Both the position numbers and the translations under genes were made by a program. From NCBI RefSeq assembly GCF_020520425.1, contig NC_079487.1:61357898-61421897 (forward strand): a DNA stretch of 64,000 nt, given 5' to 3'. Position 1 is the stretch's first letter. The number at the start of each line of letters is the position of its first letter. Shown here in pieces: positions 34,825 to 45,786 of the stretch. The notes beneath the pieces were generated by a model. It worked only from the letters and a program-made list of their open reading frames with translations. It was not told the DNA's origin and ran no database searches. This DNA comes from Spinacia oleracea. Lineage: Eukaryota; Streptophyta; Magnoliopsida; Caryophyllales; Amaranthaceae.

Positions 34825-34854
34825 TAATTTGAAAGACAGCGACAGCAACCAAAC

Positions 34855-36077
34855 AAAACACCCTCTCGGCGGAGCTTTGTCTACGAACGAGGCAGCGACA
34901 CTCTCTTCTCCAGTTCTTCCATTCTTCCTGCTGCTTCTTTTTCTCTCTCCTCTCTATTCCTCCCCAAAACGTCGGTAACTGTTCTTTTTCTTTCTCTCAA
35001 TATTTATGATATTGTCAATTTTAATAGTCTTTTTATCAATTGAATTCCTTTTCTAGTATTGTGGTTGAAAATCCTTTTGTTCATTTTCTAAGTATGCCAT
35101 TTGGGAAGAAATTTCTTAATTTTGTTAATTTCAACTCATACCCAATGCACTTTAAAGCATATTTTTTCTTCAAATTATTGGATATAATTTTATTTTTTTG
35201 AAATTATGATTATTACGGATTAGTTTAATTCTATTCAGAGAAATTGTTGATTAGTTGAAATTTTATGGATGATTATACGGGATAAAACCTATTTTAACTG
35301 TTCTCGGGTTCCCTTGAGTAAAAATGAGGGATTATTGAAGGGTTTAGTTAGTTGTGTAAAGGCATTGCTTGTGTGTATGAATTCTAGCTTATTTGTTGAA
35401 AGTTGTGTGTTATGATTTTGTTATTCTTCCAAGGAAAGAAGCTAGGTTAGCTCGTCGTGTTTATTTGTGTATCGTTGTGTCTTTTTACACTTTTTTGGTT
35501 ATGTAGCGGAAATCATTTTGTTGAATTGTGCTTAAAAGAGAGGGGAGAGTGGATCCCTCAATGTGGTTTGGAGATTATTTTATTGCCTGTTACATCAAAT
35601 GGTTGAGAAATATGAATTACCTAGGAGGCTAGGATGTCTGTTTTAAGTCTGAAAAGGCTGTAATTAGATATTTAGATGAGCCTATTGGATTACTAATACA
35701 TGATACAATAAAAATTTGGTGCCGAAACCAATCAAGTACCGCTTAAAAGCTCCTTTTTGTTGTCTTTAGAAAGAACAGATCATTGTCTATGTTACTCTGG
35801 CTCGGTTAGAACTTAGAAGTACCAGACTTGGATATTTGTCTTTACTCTTGAGTGTTAGACACGGCCATTTTTTTAGTACAAAATGGAGTGTTTAGAGTGT
35901 CATACCGATGTTTGAGTGTCAAGTAACTGACACCGGTACTTAGGCGAAATAAAGAGTTAGAGTAGTACGCTGAGTAACATAGATTATTGATATGTTTGTA
36001 AGTGGATTGTCATGATGAAGGTCAAGCTCTTATCCCATAATATGCATCCTAAAACTGTATATGTTAAGTTTGTGTAG
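34855..36077 (+). other. probable 5' UTR exon and 5' UTR intron of the PPR gene
   Basis: A CT-rich, UTR-like segment (34855-34974) ends in CGTCG|GTAACT (donor GT 34975-34976). The next good acceptor before the coding region is TTTGTGTAG at 36077, just before an in-frame ATG (36079). The intervening ~1.1 kb is T-rich, intron-like DNA without coding potential. Confidence 0.5.
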
Positions 36078-38088
36078 GATGCTTGACAGTATCTTGTTCA
36101 TGGTGGATGGTGGCGTTCTTGCAGTAACACACATTCAACGAATTTCAGCTGCTAAGAATAAGATTCATGGACATAGAACTCGACGTATCATCACAAAAGC
36201 CTCATCATCTTCAACCAAAGATGTTTGGTCCAGATTACCATCACAATCTGCTGCTTCTTCATTGTCTACTTCTTTTTCACAGCAACCACCTCGAACACAC
36301 CGCCAAAATCCACCACAAAGAAACACTTTCTTAGACCACAGCATTGACATGGATGATTTGCTGAAATCTATAGCCCAAACCGAGGATGAGGGAGAGTTGT
36401 TTGCTTTATTGTCACCTTATAAAGGCAGGCAACTATCTGTTAGGTTCATGGTCTCTCTTCTTTCTCGGGAATCAGATTGGCAACGTTCTATTGCATTGCT
36501 TGATTGGATAAATGATGTTGCTTTATATGCCCCATCAGTGTTTGTATACAATGTTGTTATCCGTAATGTGCTTCGGGCGAAGCAGTGGGTGGTTGCACAT
36601 GGCCTGTTCGACGAAATGCGGCAGAGAGCTCTGGCCCCTGATAGGTATACTTATTCGATGCTTATTACTCAATTTGGGAAAGAGGGCATGTTTGATTCTG
36701 CACTTTCTTGGCTGCAGAAGCTGGAGCAGGATCGTGTGTCGGGGGATCTTGTTTTGTACAGTAACTTGATTGAGTTGTCTCGTAAATTAAGTGATTATTC
36801 CAAAGCGATATCTTTGTTTTCGAGGTTGAAGAGGTCTGGTATTAGGCCTGACCTTGTAGCTTATAATACAATGATTAATGTCTTTGGGAAAGCTAAGCTG
36901 TTTTGCGAGGCTCGAGATCTGTTGAAAGAGATGAGAGAAGATGGAGTAAATCCAGATACTGTTAGTTACTCGACGCTTTTGAATATGTATGTGGAGAATC
37001 ATAAGTTTGTTGAGGCTTTATCTGTCTTTTGTGAGATGAATGAGGCAAAATGTGTTCTTGATCTTACTACCTGCAACATCATGATAGATGTTTATGGACA
37101 GCTTGATATGGCCAAGGAAGCTGATCAGCTTTTCTGGGGCATGAGAAAGATGGGTATTGAACCTAATGTTGTAAGTTATAATACTCTTTTGAAAGTGTAT
37201 GGAGAAGCGGAGCTTTTTGGTGAAGCTATACATCTTTTTCGCTTGATGCAGAAAAAAAATATTGAACAGAATATTGTTACCTACAATACCATGATAAAAA
37301 TATATGGGAAATCTCTTGAGCATGAGAAAGCTGGAAACTTGGTGCAAGAGATGCAAAAAAGAGGGATTCAGCCTAATGCAATTACGTATTCAACAATAAT
37401 ATCTATATGGAGCAGGGCTGGGAAATTGGATCGTGCTGCCAAGTTGTTTCAAAAGCTTAGGAGTTCTGGTGTTGAGATTGATCAGGTTCTATATCAGACA
37501 ATGATAGTGGCTTATGAGAGAGCAGGATTAGTTGCTCATGCAAAACGGCTGCTTCATGAGCTTAAGTGTCCAGACAATATCCCTAGAGACATTGCCATCA
37601 CTATTCTTTGCAGAGCTGGAAGGATTGAAGAGGCCACATGGGTTTTTCGACAGGCATTTGATGCTGGTGAAGTGAAGGATATTTGTGTATTTGAGTGTAT
37701 GATTGAACTTTATTCAAGAAACAGGAAATATAGAAATGTCATAGAGGTGTTTGAGAAGATGAGAGCAGCAAGATACTTCCCGAATTCAAATGTTATTTCT
37801 CTCGCCTTGAATGCTTATGGAAAAGTCAGAGATTTTGAAAGGGCTGATTTAGTGTATAGAGAGATGCGAGAAGAGGGCTGTATTTTCCCTGATGAAGTTC
37901 ATTTCCAAATGTTAAGTCTGCATGGGGCAAGAGGTGACTTTGAGACTGTGGAATTACTTTTCAAGGCGCTTGATTCTGACCCCAACATAAACAAGAAGGA
38001 ATTGCATCTAGTTGTTCGTAACGCATATAAATCAGCTAAAAGACTCAGTGATGCTGCTACAGTCATCAATGATATGCCTGACAAATGA
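36061..38088 (+). CDS. P-class pentatricopeptide repeat protein, probably chloroplast
   Basis: A single uninterrupted 675-codon ORF. From about residue 150 to 640 it consists of back-to-back 35-aa PPR motifs (about 13), such as PDLVAYNTMINVFGKAKLF, PDTVSYSTLLNMYVENHKF, PNVVSYNTLLKVYGEAELF and PNAITYSTIISIWSRAGKL. No E or DYW extension follows, so it is P-class, typically for organelle RNA stability, translation or splicing. The first ~70 residues are rich in Arg, Ser and Lys without acidic clusters, like a transit peptide. From memory the C-terminal half closely resembles Arabidopsis At5g39980 (EMB3140), also about 680 aa. If the 5' UTR intron ends at 36077, translation starts at the Met at 36079 and the first six codons are not used. 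The stop is followed by a CT repeat (38225-38244) in the probable 3' UTR. Confidence 0.92.
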   Translation: MLSLCRMLDSILFMVDGGVLAVTHIQRISAAKNKIHGHRTRRIITKASSSSTKDVWSRLPSQSAASSLSTSFSQQPPRTHRQNPPQRNTFLDHSIDMDDLLKSIAQTEDEGELFALLSPYKGRQLSVRFMVSLLSRESDWQRSIALLDWINDVALYAPSVFVYNVVIRNVLRAKQWVVAHGLFDEMRQRALAPDRYTYSMLITQFGKEGMFDSALSWLQKLEQDRVSGDLVLYSNLIELSRKLSDYSKAISLFSRLKRSGIRPDLVAYNTMINVFGKAKLFCEARDLLKEMREDGVNPDTVSYSTLLNMYVENHKFVEALSVFCEMNEAKCVLDLTTCNIMIDVYGQLDMAKEADQLFWGMRKMGIEPNVVSYNTLLKVYGEAELFGEAIHLFRLMQKKNIEQNIVTYNTMIKIYGKSLEHEKAGNLVQEMQKRGIQPNAITYSTIISIWSRAGKLDRAAKLFQKLRSSGVEIDQVLYQTMIVAYERAGLVAHAKRLLHELKCPDNIPRDIAITILCRAGRIEEATWVFRQAFDAGEVKDICVFECMIELYSRNRKYRNVIEVFEKMRAARYFPNSNVISLALNAYGKVRDFERADLVYREMREEGCIFPDEVHFQMLSLHGARGDFETVELLFKALDSDPNINKKELHLVVRNAYKSAKRLSDAATVINDMPDK

Positions 38089-38591
38089 GATCTTGAACAC
38101 AAAAAAACAAGTGTATATGCTCAGTTTTGTACATTACCTTGGCCTTGCTTTAATTCAACACTTGTGTTGTACTTGTATTACTGTGAATGGTGTAAACGCT
38201 CTCCACAATCCACGGTTCACACATCTCTCTCTCTCTCTCTCTCTGCAAATTTTGGAGTTGCAATTATGTTTGATTGAAAAATTATCGTGAATATTATACC
38301 ATATTTTAGTAGGTAATTTTTTTTCTGAAATATTATCCTCCTCCCCACCCTTTCCTAGCAGGTAATTGCTCTGGCAGAGGGATCACTCTTGAAGATTTAA
38401 AACATGGCTATGGTCTCCAATGGGCGATGACCCTACTAGCATCTGAAGCTACCGGTAATTTCCCTCTGTATTACTCTGACAATTTTTATGATTAATCAAA
38501 TTAGTCCATTGATTATTTAGGGAATTTAGTTATCTTTGTTACTACTGCAAGAACAAAGAAGCATGCCGTTCTTTCTTTTGCTTCTTCTTTC

Positions 38592-38901
38592 CACTACAAA
38601 AAAATGGCAAAACTTCGACCGTCAAAAGTAGTCGGAAAAGAGTGATTTTAGTCGCTAAAACTTTTACCGACTACTTCTAGTTGGTAAAAGGTTGTCAGTG
38701 ATACCTTGGTTGTAGTTTGGCTAAATTGGCTAAATTACGACTGAAAAGTAGTCAGTAAAAATTACCGACTACTTTAACGACTACTAGTAGTCGGAAAATC
38801 ACCGACCACTGTGGCAGTTGGAAAAAATCCGACTACCACAACAATCATTATTTATTGACTACCCTTTTGGTCGGTAAAATTTCGACTACTTTGTTAGTCG
38901 G
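38592..38901. mobile_element. 5' end of a CACTA-type transposon, truncated
   Basis: It begins with the CACTA terminus CACTACAAAAAAATGG, followed by about 300 bases packed with both orientations of an AGTCGGTAAAA/CGACTACTTTT motif, the expected subterminal transposase-binding repeats. At 38902 it is cut by an LTR start (TGTAGACACC). No TNP1/TNP2 ORF or 3' end is seen. Confidence 0.7.
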
Positions 38902-40953
38902 TGTAGACACCTACATTTGTCCATATGCTCGAAGCGGAGTGTTCGATGATGAAACCAAACACTGCTTGTCTATACCTTCCTAAGTATGCGACGAACGACC
39001 TGTGATTGACTGACAATCCCGAAAATCATATTTCCATTTTTAGTAACTATTATTCAAATGGTAATGACTTAGATTTGAAATTATTTATCAATGTTGGACC
39101 AACGCCAAACTTAGTACATATTGGGTATTAAGATCTATTACGAGATCGTAATTTATTATTTTGGATTAAGTAATATCATTTACCAAATCAAACACGAAAG
39201 ACTCTGTAGGAGATATTCGACCCATGTGAATACATCCAAGTAAATGAATGTTTGAATTGTGTATAAGCATTTACTAAGTTAAACATCAATGAATGTGTAT
39301 GATATTTTTCAACTACATTATATATCAAAAGTTACATGGATATAATTCAATTGAGAATTATTCTGCAAAAGAATTTATCATGTATGATATAATATTAGGA
39401 TCGCCAAAATTCATCGTATGGCTTTAAGCATGACGAGCATATACCAATCTCTATTGATCTAAGTAAAGATCAACTAGATTGAGATCAAGGAAATTGTATG
39501 GTACTCAAAAAGGTAAATAGGAATAGTTCTTGATTCAAGGAAATGAAGATATGTTAAATATTGATGCTACACGCATAAACACTAGAAACGGATCAAGCAA
39601 GATACCTTTGGAGTTAACCATTAGCAAGGACGAGCTATAATGCATCGTGTTTTGAAATGGCAACATGGGTTGAAGACCATGAGTTGTTGCGTGGGAAATT
39701 AAATATAGATGGAAAGTCTGTCACATGTCAGTGAACTACTTGGATAAGTAAAATCCAAACAAAGCATCACAAGGAACCTATACAATTGAAGTAAAGTATT
39801 TATTTTCTAAGAAGCAATGAAACATAGTTGTTTATGTTAAAGAGTTTCACTGAACTTAAGTAGATCACATGTCAATTGACTTGATGGTTCTTCATTGCAA
39901 AATGCGTAAAACCACTATTGAAGCAAGAAAGACTCGATCACGTAATAAACATACTCAAAAGATCTTATCATCCTATCTCGAAAGGCATTCGATGAAAACG
40001 ATGTTAAGATTGCCAAAGCATGATAACTAAACCTATGCAACAAGGGAGATACAACACTCACATTGTGGCACGGGAAATTAAAATTGGCTTAGAATTCCAT
40101 TAATTGTTTTAATGATGGATTAGAGGCCCATGGTTGTAAAACATTTGGGTTGAACATTTATCACGTATGAAATGTATTTTCATATTCCATTTAATCTTTG
40201 TTTAGTATTAAATGTTGAGTCATTTCAATTTGACAATATATTCAAGATAGAATGCCAGGACCAGTCCTGTGACTAAGAAACGTCTATCAAATGAATTTGA
40301 ATGTCAAAAATTTAAAATGGTCCTTAGTCGGAGGTTTTTTTTATAAAGGTGGACGCATAGAAAACACTAGACGACTAGAATGCAAGATGACTAGTAGTTC
40401 TGTTTCTTGAACTATGTGGACATGAAAATTTCGCAATCATTTGCATAGATATTTACTTGATAAGATTAGTATCGAACAGACTTATGAAACTTTACATAAG
40501 AGATGAAAATCTGTCATAAGTATATTTCATTATCTTATTAGAAACTAATCCTTAATATCTGAGTGATTTGAGATTACTTGTTTGAGAACTGGTTACTTTG
40601 ACGTTGTGAAACGTCGCACCGTAAAAGGAGACTATAACGGCAACGCTCGGGTAATCACCTATCAAACGAAGTCTAATCTCAAGATCGCAAGATTGGGATT
40701 GTCCTCCCACAAATCGGAATGAGATGCCAAAAGTTGTATAAGGCCACTCGGAGTGCTAGAAACTGTAAAATACATGGTCGTGCTCAGATGAATCACAGGC
40801 TATGATTATCTGTTTATTTAATCAGTTGAACTCTGACACCGAGAAATACCTCTAGATATAATAAGGATGACCAGTCTTACCTTATGTTCATGAGCAAGCA
40901 TCAGGCGACAAAGGAATTAGGAAATGCACACTTGTCCCTAAGGACAAGTGGGA
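38902..40953 (+). mobile_element. retroelement-derived sequence starting with an LTR end
   Basis: TGTAGACACCTACATTTGTC at 38902, then GTTCGATGATGA, match the start of the LTR at 56639. Beyond the first few hundred bases the similarity is lost and the sequence looks like non-coding or heavily decayed copia-like interior. It ends in GGACAAGTGGGA (about 40944-40953), which resembles the polypurine tract that precedes copia 3' LTRs. No intact pol motif was found. It may be two joined fragments. Confidence 0.4.
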
Positions 40954-42360
40954 TACTGGAGGAAATAATGCCATTGGTTCAAATTTGCATTTAATGCTAA
41001 ATCTAGTGAATGCGGTTCAGTATTTATTAAATAAGTTAATTTTTCAGTGAGATCAATTAATCTAAAAGCCTAGCTAAAGACCGCTTCAGTTCAAGTGGAA
41101 TTAATAATATTAATACCACATTTTACTCTTGATTGAACCTGTAGGGTCTCACAAATAGTACGTGAACAGATTAAGTATTTAGGTGAATATATTATTCATT
41201 GAATACTCTAAATATGGACATTCGAAAATGATGGATGTTGGTTTCAGTGGGAGTTAAACAAACCATCAAAAGGCAAAGACGATAATATTTGTCTGAAACG
41301 AGGATATTGCCCGAAACAGAAATATGGTTCGTAGCGGAAATATTATCGAAATTGGAAATATTACCATAAACGGAAATATTACCGAAAACAAAAATATTGT
41401 TCGGAAATGGAAATATTATTGGAAAGGGAAATATTACCGGAATCGGAAATATTGCCGGATACGGAAATATTGTTCGAATATGAAATATTGCCGAAATCGG
41501 GAATATTATCGGAATCGGAAAATTTGCCGGAAACGGAAATATTTTCCGAATCAGAAATATTTTCGGAAGCGGAAAACAAATTGGAAACACGAAGGCCAGC
41601 CAAAGCGCCAGCACGTGGGCCAGCGCAAGCTGATCCAGCGCCAGCGCCCATGGGCCAGACCACGATGGCAGCACAACAGCACAGCACCATCCCAGAGGCC
41701 AGCCCGCGCCAGGCTAGGTCGCGCCCATAGGCCTTGCGCCTATGTGGGTTGCGTGCTTGGCCATGCCTTGTTTTCTTGCGCGCCAAGCAAACTTGTTGTG
41801 CAAGTTGTTTGGGCCATGAGTACACAAATTTATGTTAGGATTAGAATTAGATTTCTAATCTAACTAAAATTGCTAGTTTTCTAAGTCATCCCTAATTCTA
41901 GTATCCTAATCCTAATAAGCTTAAGTTTTGTGATATTCTATGCTACTCCATCTACTATAAATATGACCCTAGGGTGACATATTTTAATAGACTTGAATAA
42001 TCATTAAATTCAATACTTTTGTCTATCACTCAAAGTGAGATCCCGAGTTCATAATACATTAGATAATATTCTAGTTGGTTGAACCTAAAGCGGATTCGAA
42101 TGTGTTGTGGACTATCTACGGAGATGCGACATTTGGAGCTCTATACTTGTTCTTGTTCGGTTCGGAAGCAGTTTGACAAGGCACGCATCACATAATATGT
42201 ATTCTGAATTATGCTAATTGATTATGTGTCATTAATTTGAATTCTGACAATTTATGATTTTTCCGCATGCAATTAGATTATTTATAAACTTATATTTATT
42301 AATGATTTGAAATCATTATCGAAAAAAGTGCCTAAATAATTGTGTCCATCACTTGAAAAT
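40954..42360 (+). mobile_element. probable copia-like LTR
   Basis: It follows a polypurine-like AAGTGGGA. It includes an array of GGAAATATT-type short repeats (41287-41580), a GC-rich block (41590-41720) and a TATA box (TATAAATA, 41956-41963). The conserved tail contains TTCTTGTT, CACGCATCACA, TGCTAATTGATTATGTG and TTTCCGCATG. The tail recurs on the minus strand at 48240-48421, so it is a repeat. The exact borders are uncertain. Confidence 0.45.
41287..41580. repeat. array of short GGAAATATT-type repeats
   Basis: About 18 units of 12-18 bases, each close to CGGAAATATTRCCG, with palindromic cores such as GGAAATATT...TTTCC. Overlapping ORFs on both strands (Asn/Ile/Lys-rich, or Phe/Pro-rich) are products of the repeat. 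Confidence 0.85.
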
Positions 42361-42798
42361 AAGTGAGGGATTATGAACTAAAGAACTTTAACTCTCTATT
42401 GGGCAGGGTATAAAAAAAGTTATTTTCATATTTAGAAAGGGTAACGTGTTAGTATACAACGAGAAGGAAGCTTCTTTTTACACGTAAAGTGATCCTTATT
42501 CATACTTACTCGATCTCAAAACTATATACTTCGTATTTATTAGCAAATTAATTTAAGGAGAGTATTATTAAATTTAGTAGTTAATCTTACATTTTGACTG
42601 TCAATATCCATGACTTTGACTGTAAGTTAGGTATTGAACTAGACTTTTAATTTGGACATACCCATACTTTTCAAGGGTCTCATGTGAAGATTGATGCATC
42701 CTTAATCTTCGTTTACCGTTACAATTACAATAAATTAATCTACACTTTTTTTTTTTTTTAATAATTGGAGTACTTTTATGACTTTGCATATTTTTTAG

Positions 42799-42963
42799 GC
42801 AAATTTGTTAAAATTGACCTTTTAAAAAATACATTTTGGGAGAAACCACCTTATAAAAATAGACTTATGAAATGAAACCTGATTTGTAATTTTTTTGCGA
42901 GAGATCACCTTTAGCCGATTTCCGATGGTTGACTTGAATTTCCGGCATTGACTGCACGTGACC
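42799..42963. mobile_element. single arm of the MULE-type MITE family
   Basis: It starts AGGCAAATTTGTTAAAA, then has ACC-TT-TA tracts, GCGAGAGATCACC, TTTCCGGCATTGACTGCACG. This is the same order as the left arm of the 553-bp MITE at 34272-34824. The opposite arm is missing. Confidence 0.65.
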
Positions 42964-43052
42964 TTTAAACACAATTTTTTTTTTTTTTTTTTTTTCCGTT
43001 TTTTCTTTTTGTCTTTCTCTCTCCTCTGTTGGCTTTGTTATTTTCTGCCAAT

Positions 43053-43289
43053 TACTCCCTCCGTATTTAATTAAAGGATACACTTTGGCCCGCACGTAAT
43101 TTGGGTCTTGATGGTTCCGAGTTGTACGATGGCCATTAACTATTTATTATGTTTGAAAGTTAGTTAAATTCCGCTGCGTAATTCTGGTAAATAGCCTTAG
43201 TCGTTATCACGGTGGCGGTAATATCTTGGTAATTCCTGTATTTACGTTGGAAAATGGTTTTATAAAAATAAGGAATTATTGGGGTGTTA
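43053..43289. mobile_element. broken Stowaway end fused to an LTR fragment
   Basis: TACTCCCTCCGTATTTAATT (from about 43053) is a Stowaway-type terminus. It runs for about 40 bases and then gives way to a 3' LTR fragment ending TATTGGGGTGTTACA (43289). That fragment matches the last ~190 bases of the LTR at 48422-51371 (CGCTGCGTAATTCTGGTAA, CGTTATCAC, GTGGCGGTAAT). A nested or recombined junction. Confidence 0.65.
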
Positions 43290-44333
43290 CATCAAGGTTA
43301 ATGACACACCAACGGTCTCCAAACGACTGCGAGTCTACCTAGGTAGAAACCTGCTCAAGACCCTCGGGAGTCAAAGTTGAGTTATCCTGGAAAATAGCTC
43401 CAGTAAAAAAACAATCAAGGAATAAAATCTCCTTATTTATTTACCGCGGGTTCTCGCGTAATTTTCTTGAAAATATATTATATCGTCGTGGCCCAGTGAA
43501 GTTTGCTTCAGAGTTCGGGAAAGTATAAATACATTGAGGTCGAAGAGAGATGGTTTACCGAACTGGAGAAGTTGCCAAGTTTCGAATCCACTTCCAAAGC
43601 CTTCAAGACAGCCGCATTTGAAACAGGTTTCCTCTCCTTGAGGAACTCCCAAACAATAACTTCTTTCTCCTTCGGCTCTTGCAATTTCCTTTTCTTAGCC
43701 TCGGGATCAGATGGCCTCTTCTTCTCTTGCTCGAGAGAAGAGTGAAACCACTTCTTCTTCTGCTTCGAGGGCTCAGGAAACTTCCTCTTCTTCTTCTCTC
43801 GCTCGGGAGAAGATGAAGATCGTCTTTTTTTCGCCTTCGAATGCTGAGAAGACTTCCTTCGCCTCTGGTCGGTCTTCTTTCTCCTTTGTGGGAGAGAAGA
43901 GGATAGATGTCATAGCAAGGACATCAACTTAAGGGAAAGAAGAGAAATAGAACCAAAGAGTCGTCATTACCTGAGCCTCGGGAGCCGGAGCTGCCAACAC
44001 AGCAGGTGAAGATGATGCTTGAACCGGAAGAACAACAACAACTACTTTGGGACCCTGATGACAGGAGCAGAGACTTCAGTCTCTGACTCGTATGTTAAAA
44101 AACAATGCAACGACTAAGAGCTTGAGCTTGAAAAAGAGCTCACCGGATCCGAAGTGGTGACCAACTGACGAATCAAAGTTGTCACATGCAAGGGGTCCAA
44201 AGGACCGTCAGTTCGCCACTGGTCGTAACGAGCTTCGTTCACCCGAGCAAGAAGATCATCAGACAATTGGTGTTGATCAAGCTTCGGATTCCGAGGATGT
44301 TCTCTATGGAACTTGTACCTGGGGGCATGGAAA
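43290..44333 (-). pseudogene. decayed downstream part of a gypsy-type transposon ORF
   Basis: The minus strand is Lys/Glu/Ser-rich with stops and frameshifts, next to the better preserved segment at 45787-46587. The GAAG/CTTC-rich block (43700-43900) gives low-complexity ORFs on the plus strand. No motif is recognised here; assigned by context. Confidence 0.3.
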
Positions 44334-45351
44334 TAGGGCTGAGCACGGGTCGGATATCCGATCCGAAATCCGACTTCGGATCGATATCCGTATCCGAAAA
44401 TTTTAATATTTCATATTCGTATCCGATCCGAACATTTTCGGATATCTGATATCCGAAAGTTCTCGGATCGGGTATAACGGATATCCGATATCCAAACTTC
44501 AGTGTCACTGTTTCATATTTCCAGTTCGTGGAGATTTTTATGGGCTTAACAAACAAAGGAGAAGCAAGAAAAAAAAACAGAATTAACAAAATATTTAAAT
44601 GACTAAAAATTGAGATAATTTATGGTATTGAAAATTGATCTAGAGATAGAAAACAAGGAGTATATACATACATATATCTAAAAGATAAAAAATCTTTAAC
44701 TACCTAATAAATTTTACTAGCAAAAATTTACAACAAAATATATGTAAAAAGGGAAAACCAGCTCTATAGAACACTAGAACTCACAAGTTCATAAATCATA
44801 ACACCATCTTTTAGTTTTAGTTTAATGGCGTTGTGACTTAACCTTGGCTAGCATAATCTCTCCAAAATATATAAGCATTTTCTATAGATAAATATTCTGA
44901 TTGTAGCAGATGAATTGAGAAAGCACATGTGGTGATTAGGTTTTGGGATTTGAGGGAGGAAGAAGATGATTAGGTTTTGGATTTGAGGAGAGAGAAAAGG
45001 AATAAAAGGTGGGGCAATTGAGAAAATGGGTAAGAATAGTTTATGCTGATTATGTGCGTGAAATAATAAGTCCGTTTAAGCCTTTAAGGAATTAAGGGGC
45101 TAGTGGGATGGTGAGTAATATACCCATATTTCAAACTCCGTATTTATAAAATCCTATATTTCGGATATTTTTTCGGATATCGGATATCCAAAAATGTTGA
45201 ATTACATATCCGAATGGGTATCCGATATCCGAATTTTCGGATCGGATATCTGATCCGAAATCAATTTTCGGATCGAATATCTAAAAATTCGGATCAAATA
45301 CGGATCGAATTTTCGGATATTCGGATTTTCAGATAGTTTTGCTCAGCCCTA
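44334..45351. mobile_element. non-autonomous hAT element with 8-bp target duplication
   Basis: The 1,018-bp element begins TAGGGCTGAGCACGGG and ends with the inverted TAGGGCTGAGCAAAAC. Perfect 8-bp flanking copies of CATGGAAA lie at 44326-44333 and 45352-45359. Both inner ends (44345-44490 and 45165-45335) are made of overlapping CGGATATCCGA-type motifs, probable transposase-binding sites. The AT-rich middle has no transposase. The TAGGG-type TIR and 8-bp duplication are hAT hallmarks. Confidence 0.92.
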
Positions 45352-45786
45352 CATGGAAATAGATCTTCGAAAGATTGTGCGCCATCCCAAGCGTCAGGTA
45401 GTCAATCTCCAACAGCCTAGTCTGCATACAAACAAAGAAAAATCAATCAGATAAAGGAGATTAAAGGAGATCAAACCGCTAGAGCATGGTCTCGGCCCAT
45501 GAAAATCTCACCCATGTCAAAAATGCGACTGAGACCGGCAGCGGCAAGAATGATCTCTTGGCATATGTAGTGCATGTTCGGTTGCCATTATTCGGGAGTA
45601 GGTTCTTTCCCTATAACCCTTGCCGCAACTAAGAGCCACGCTACGTGTTTGACATAATTATCTAAGGTTCATTCGAGGGCTCTCTGAGCTGAACTCATCT
45701 CAAGGTCGGGACTAACAAACCACTTCGGGGTAATAATAGAGATGCCTATGATCCACAAGCACCCTTATATTCAACCAACCCTTCTT

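Noticed and set aside
41192-41863. ORFs of 107-179 codons on both strands
   Set aside because: They are read-throughs of the GGAAATATT-type short-repeat array and the adjacent GC-rich LTR block.
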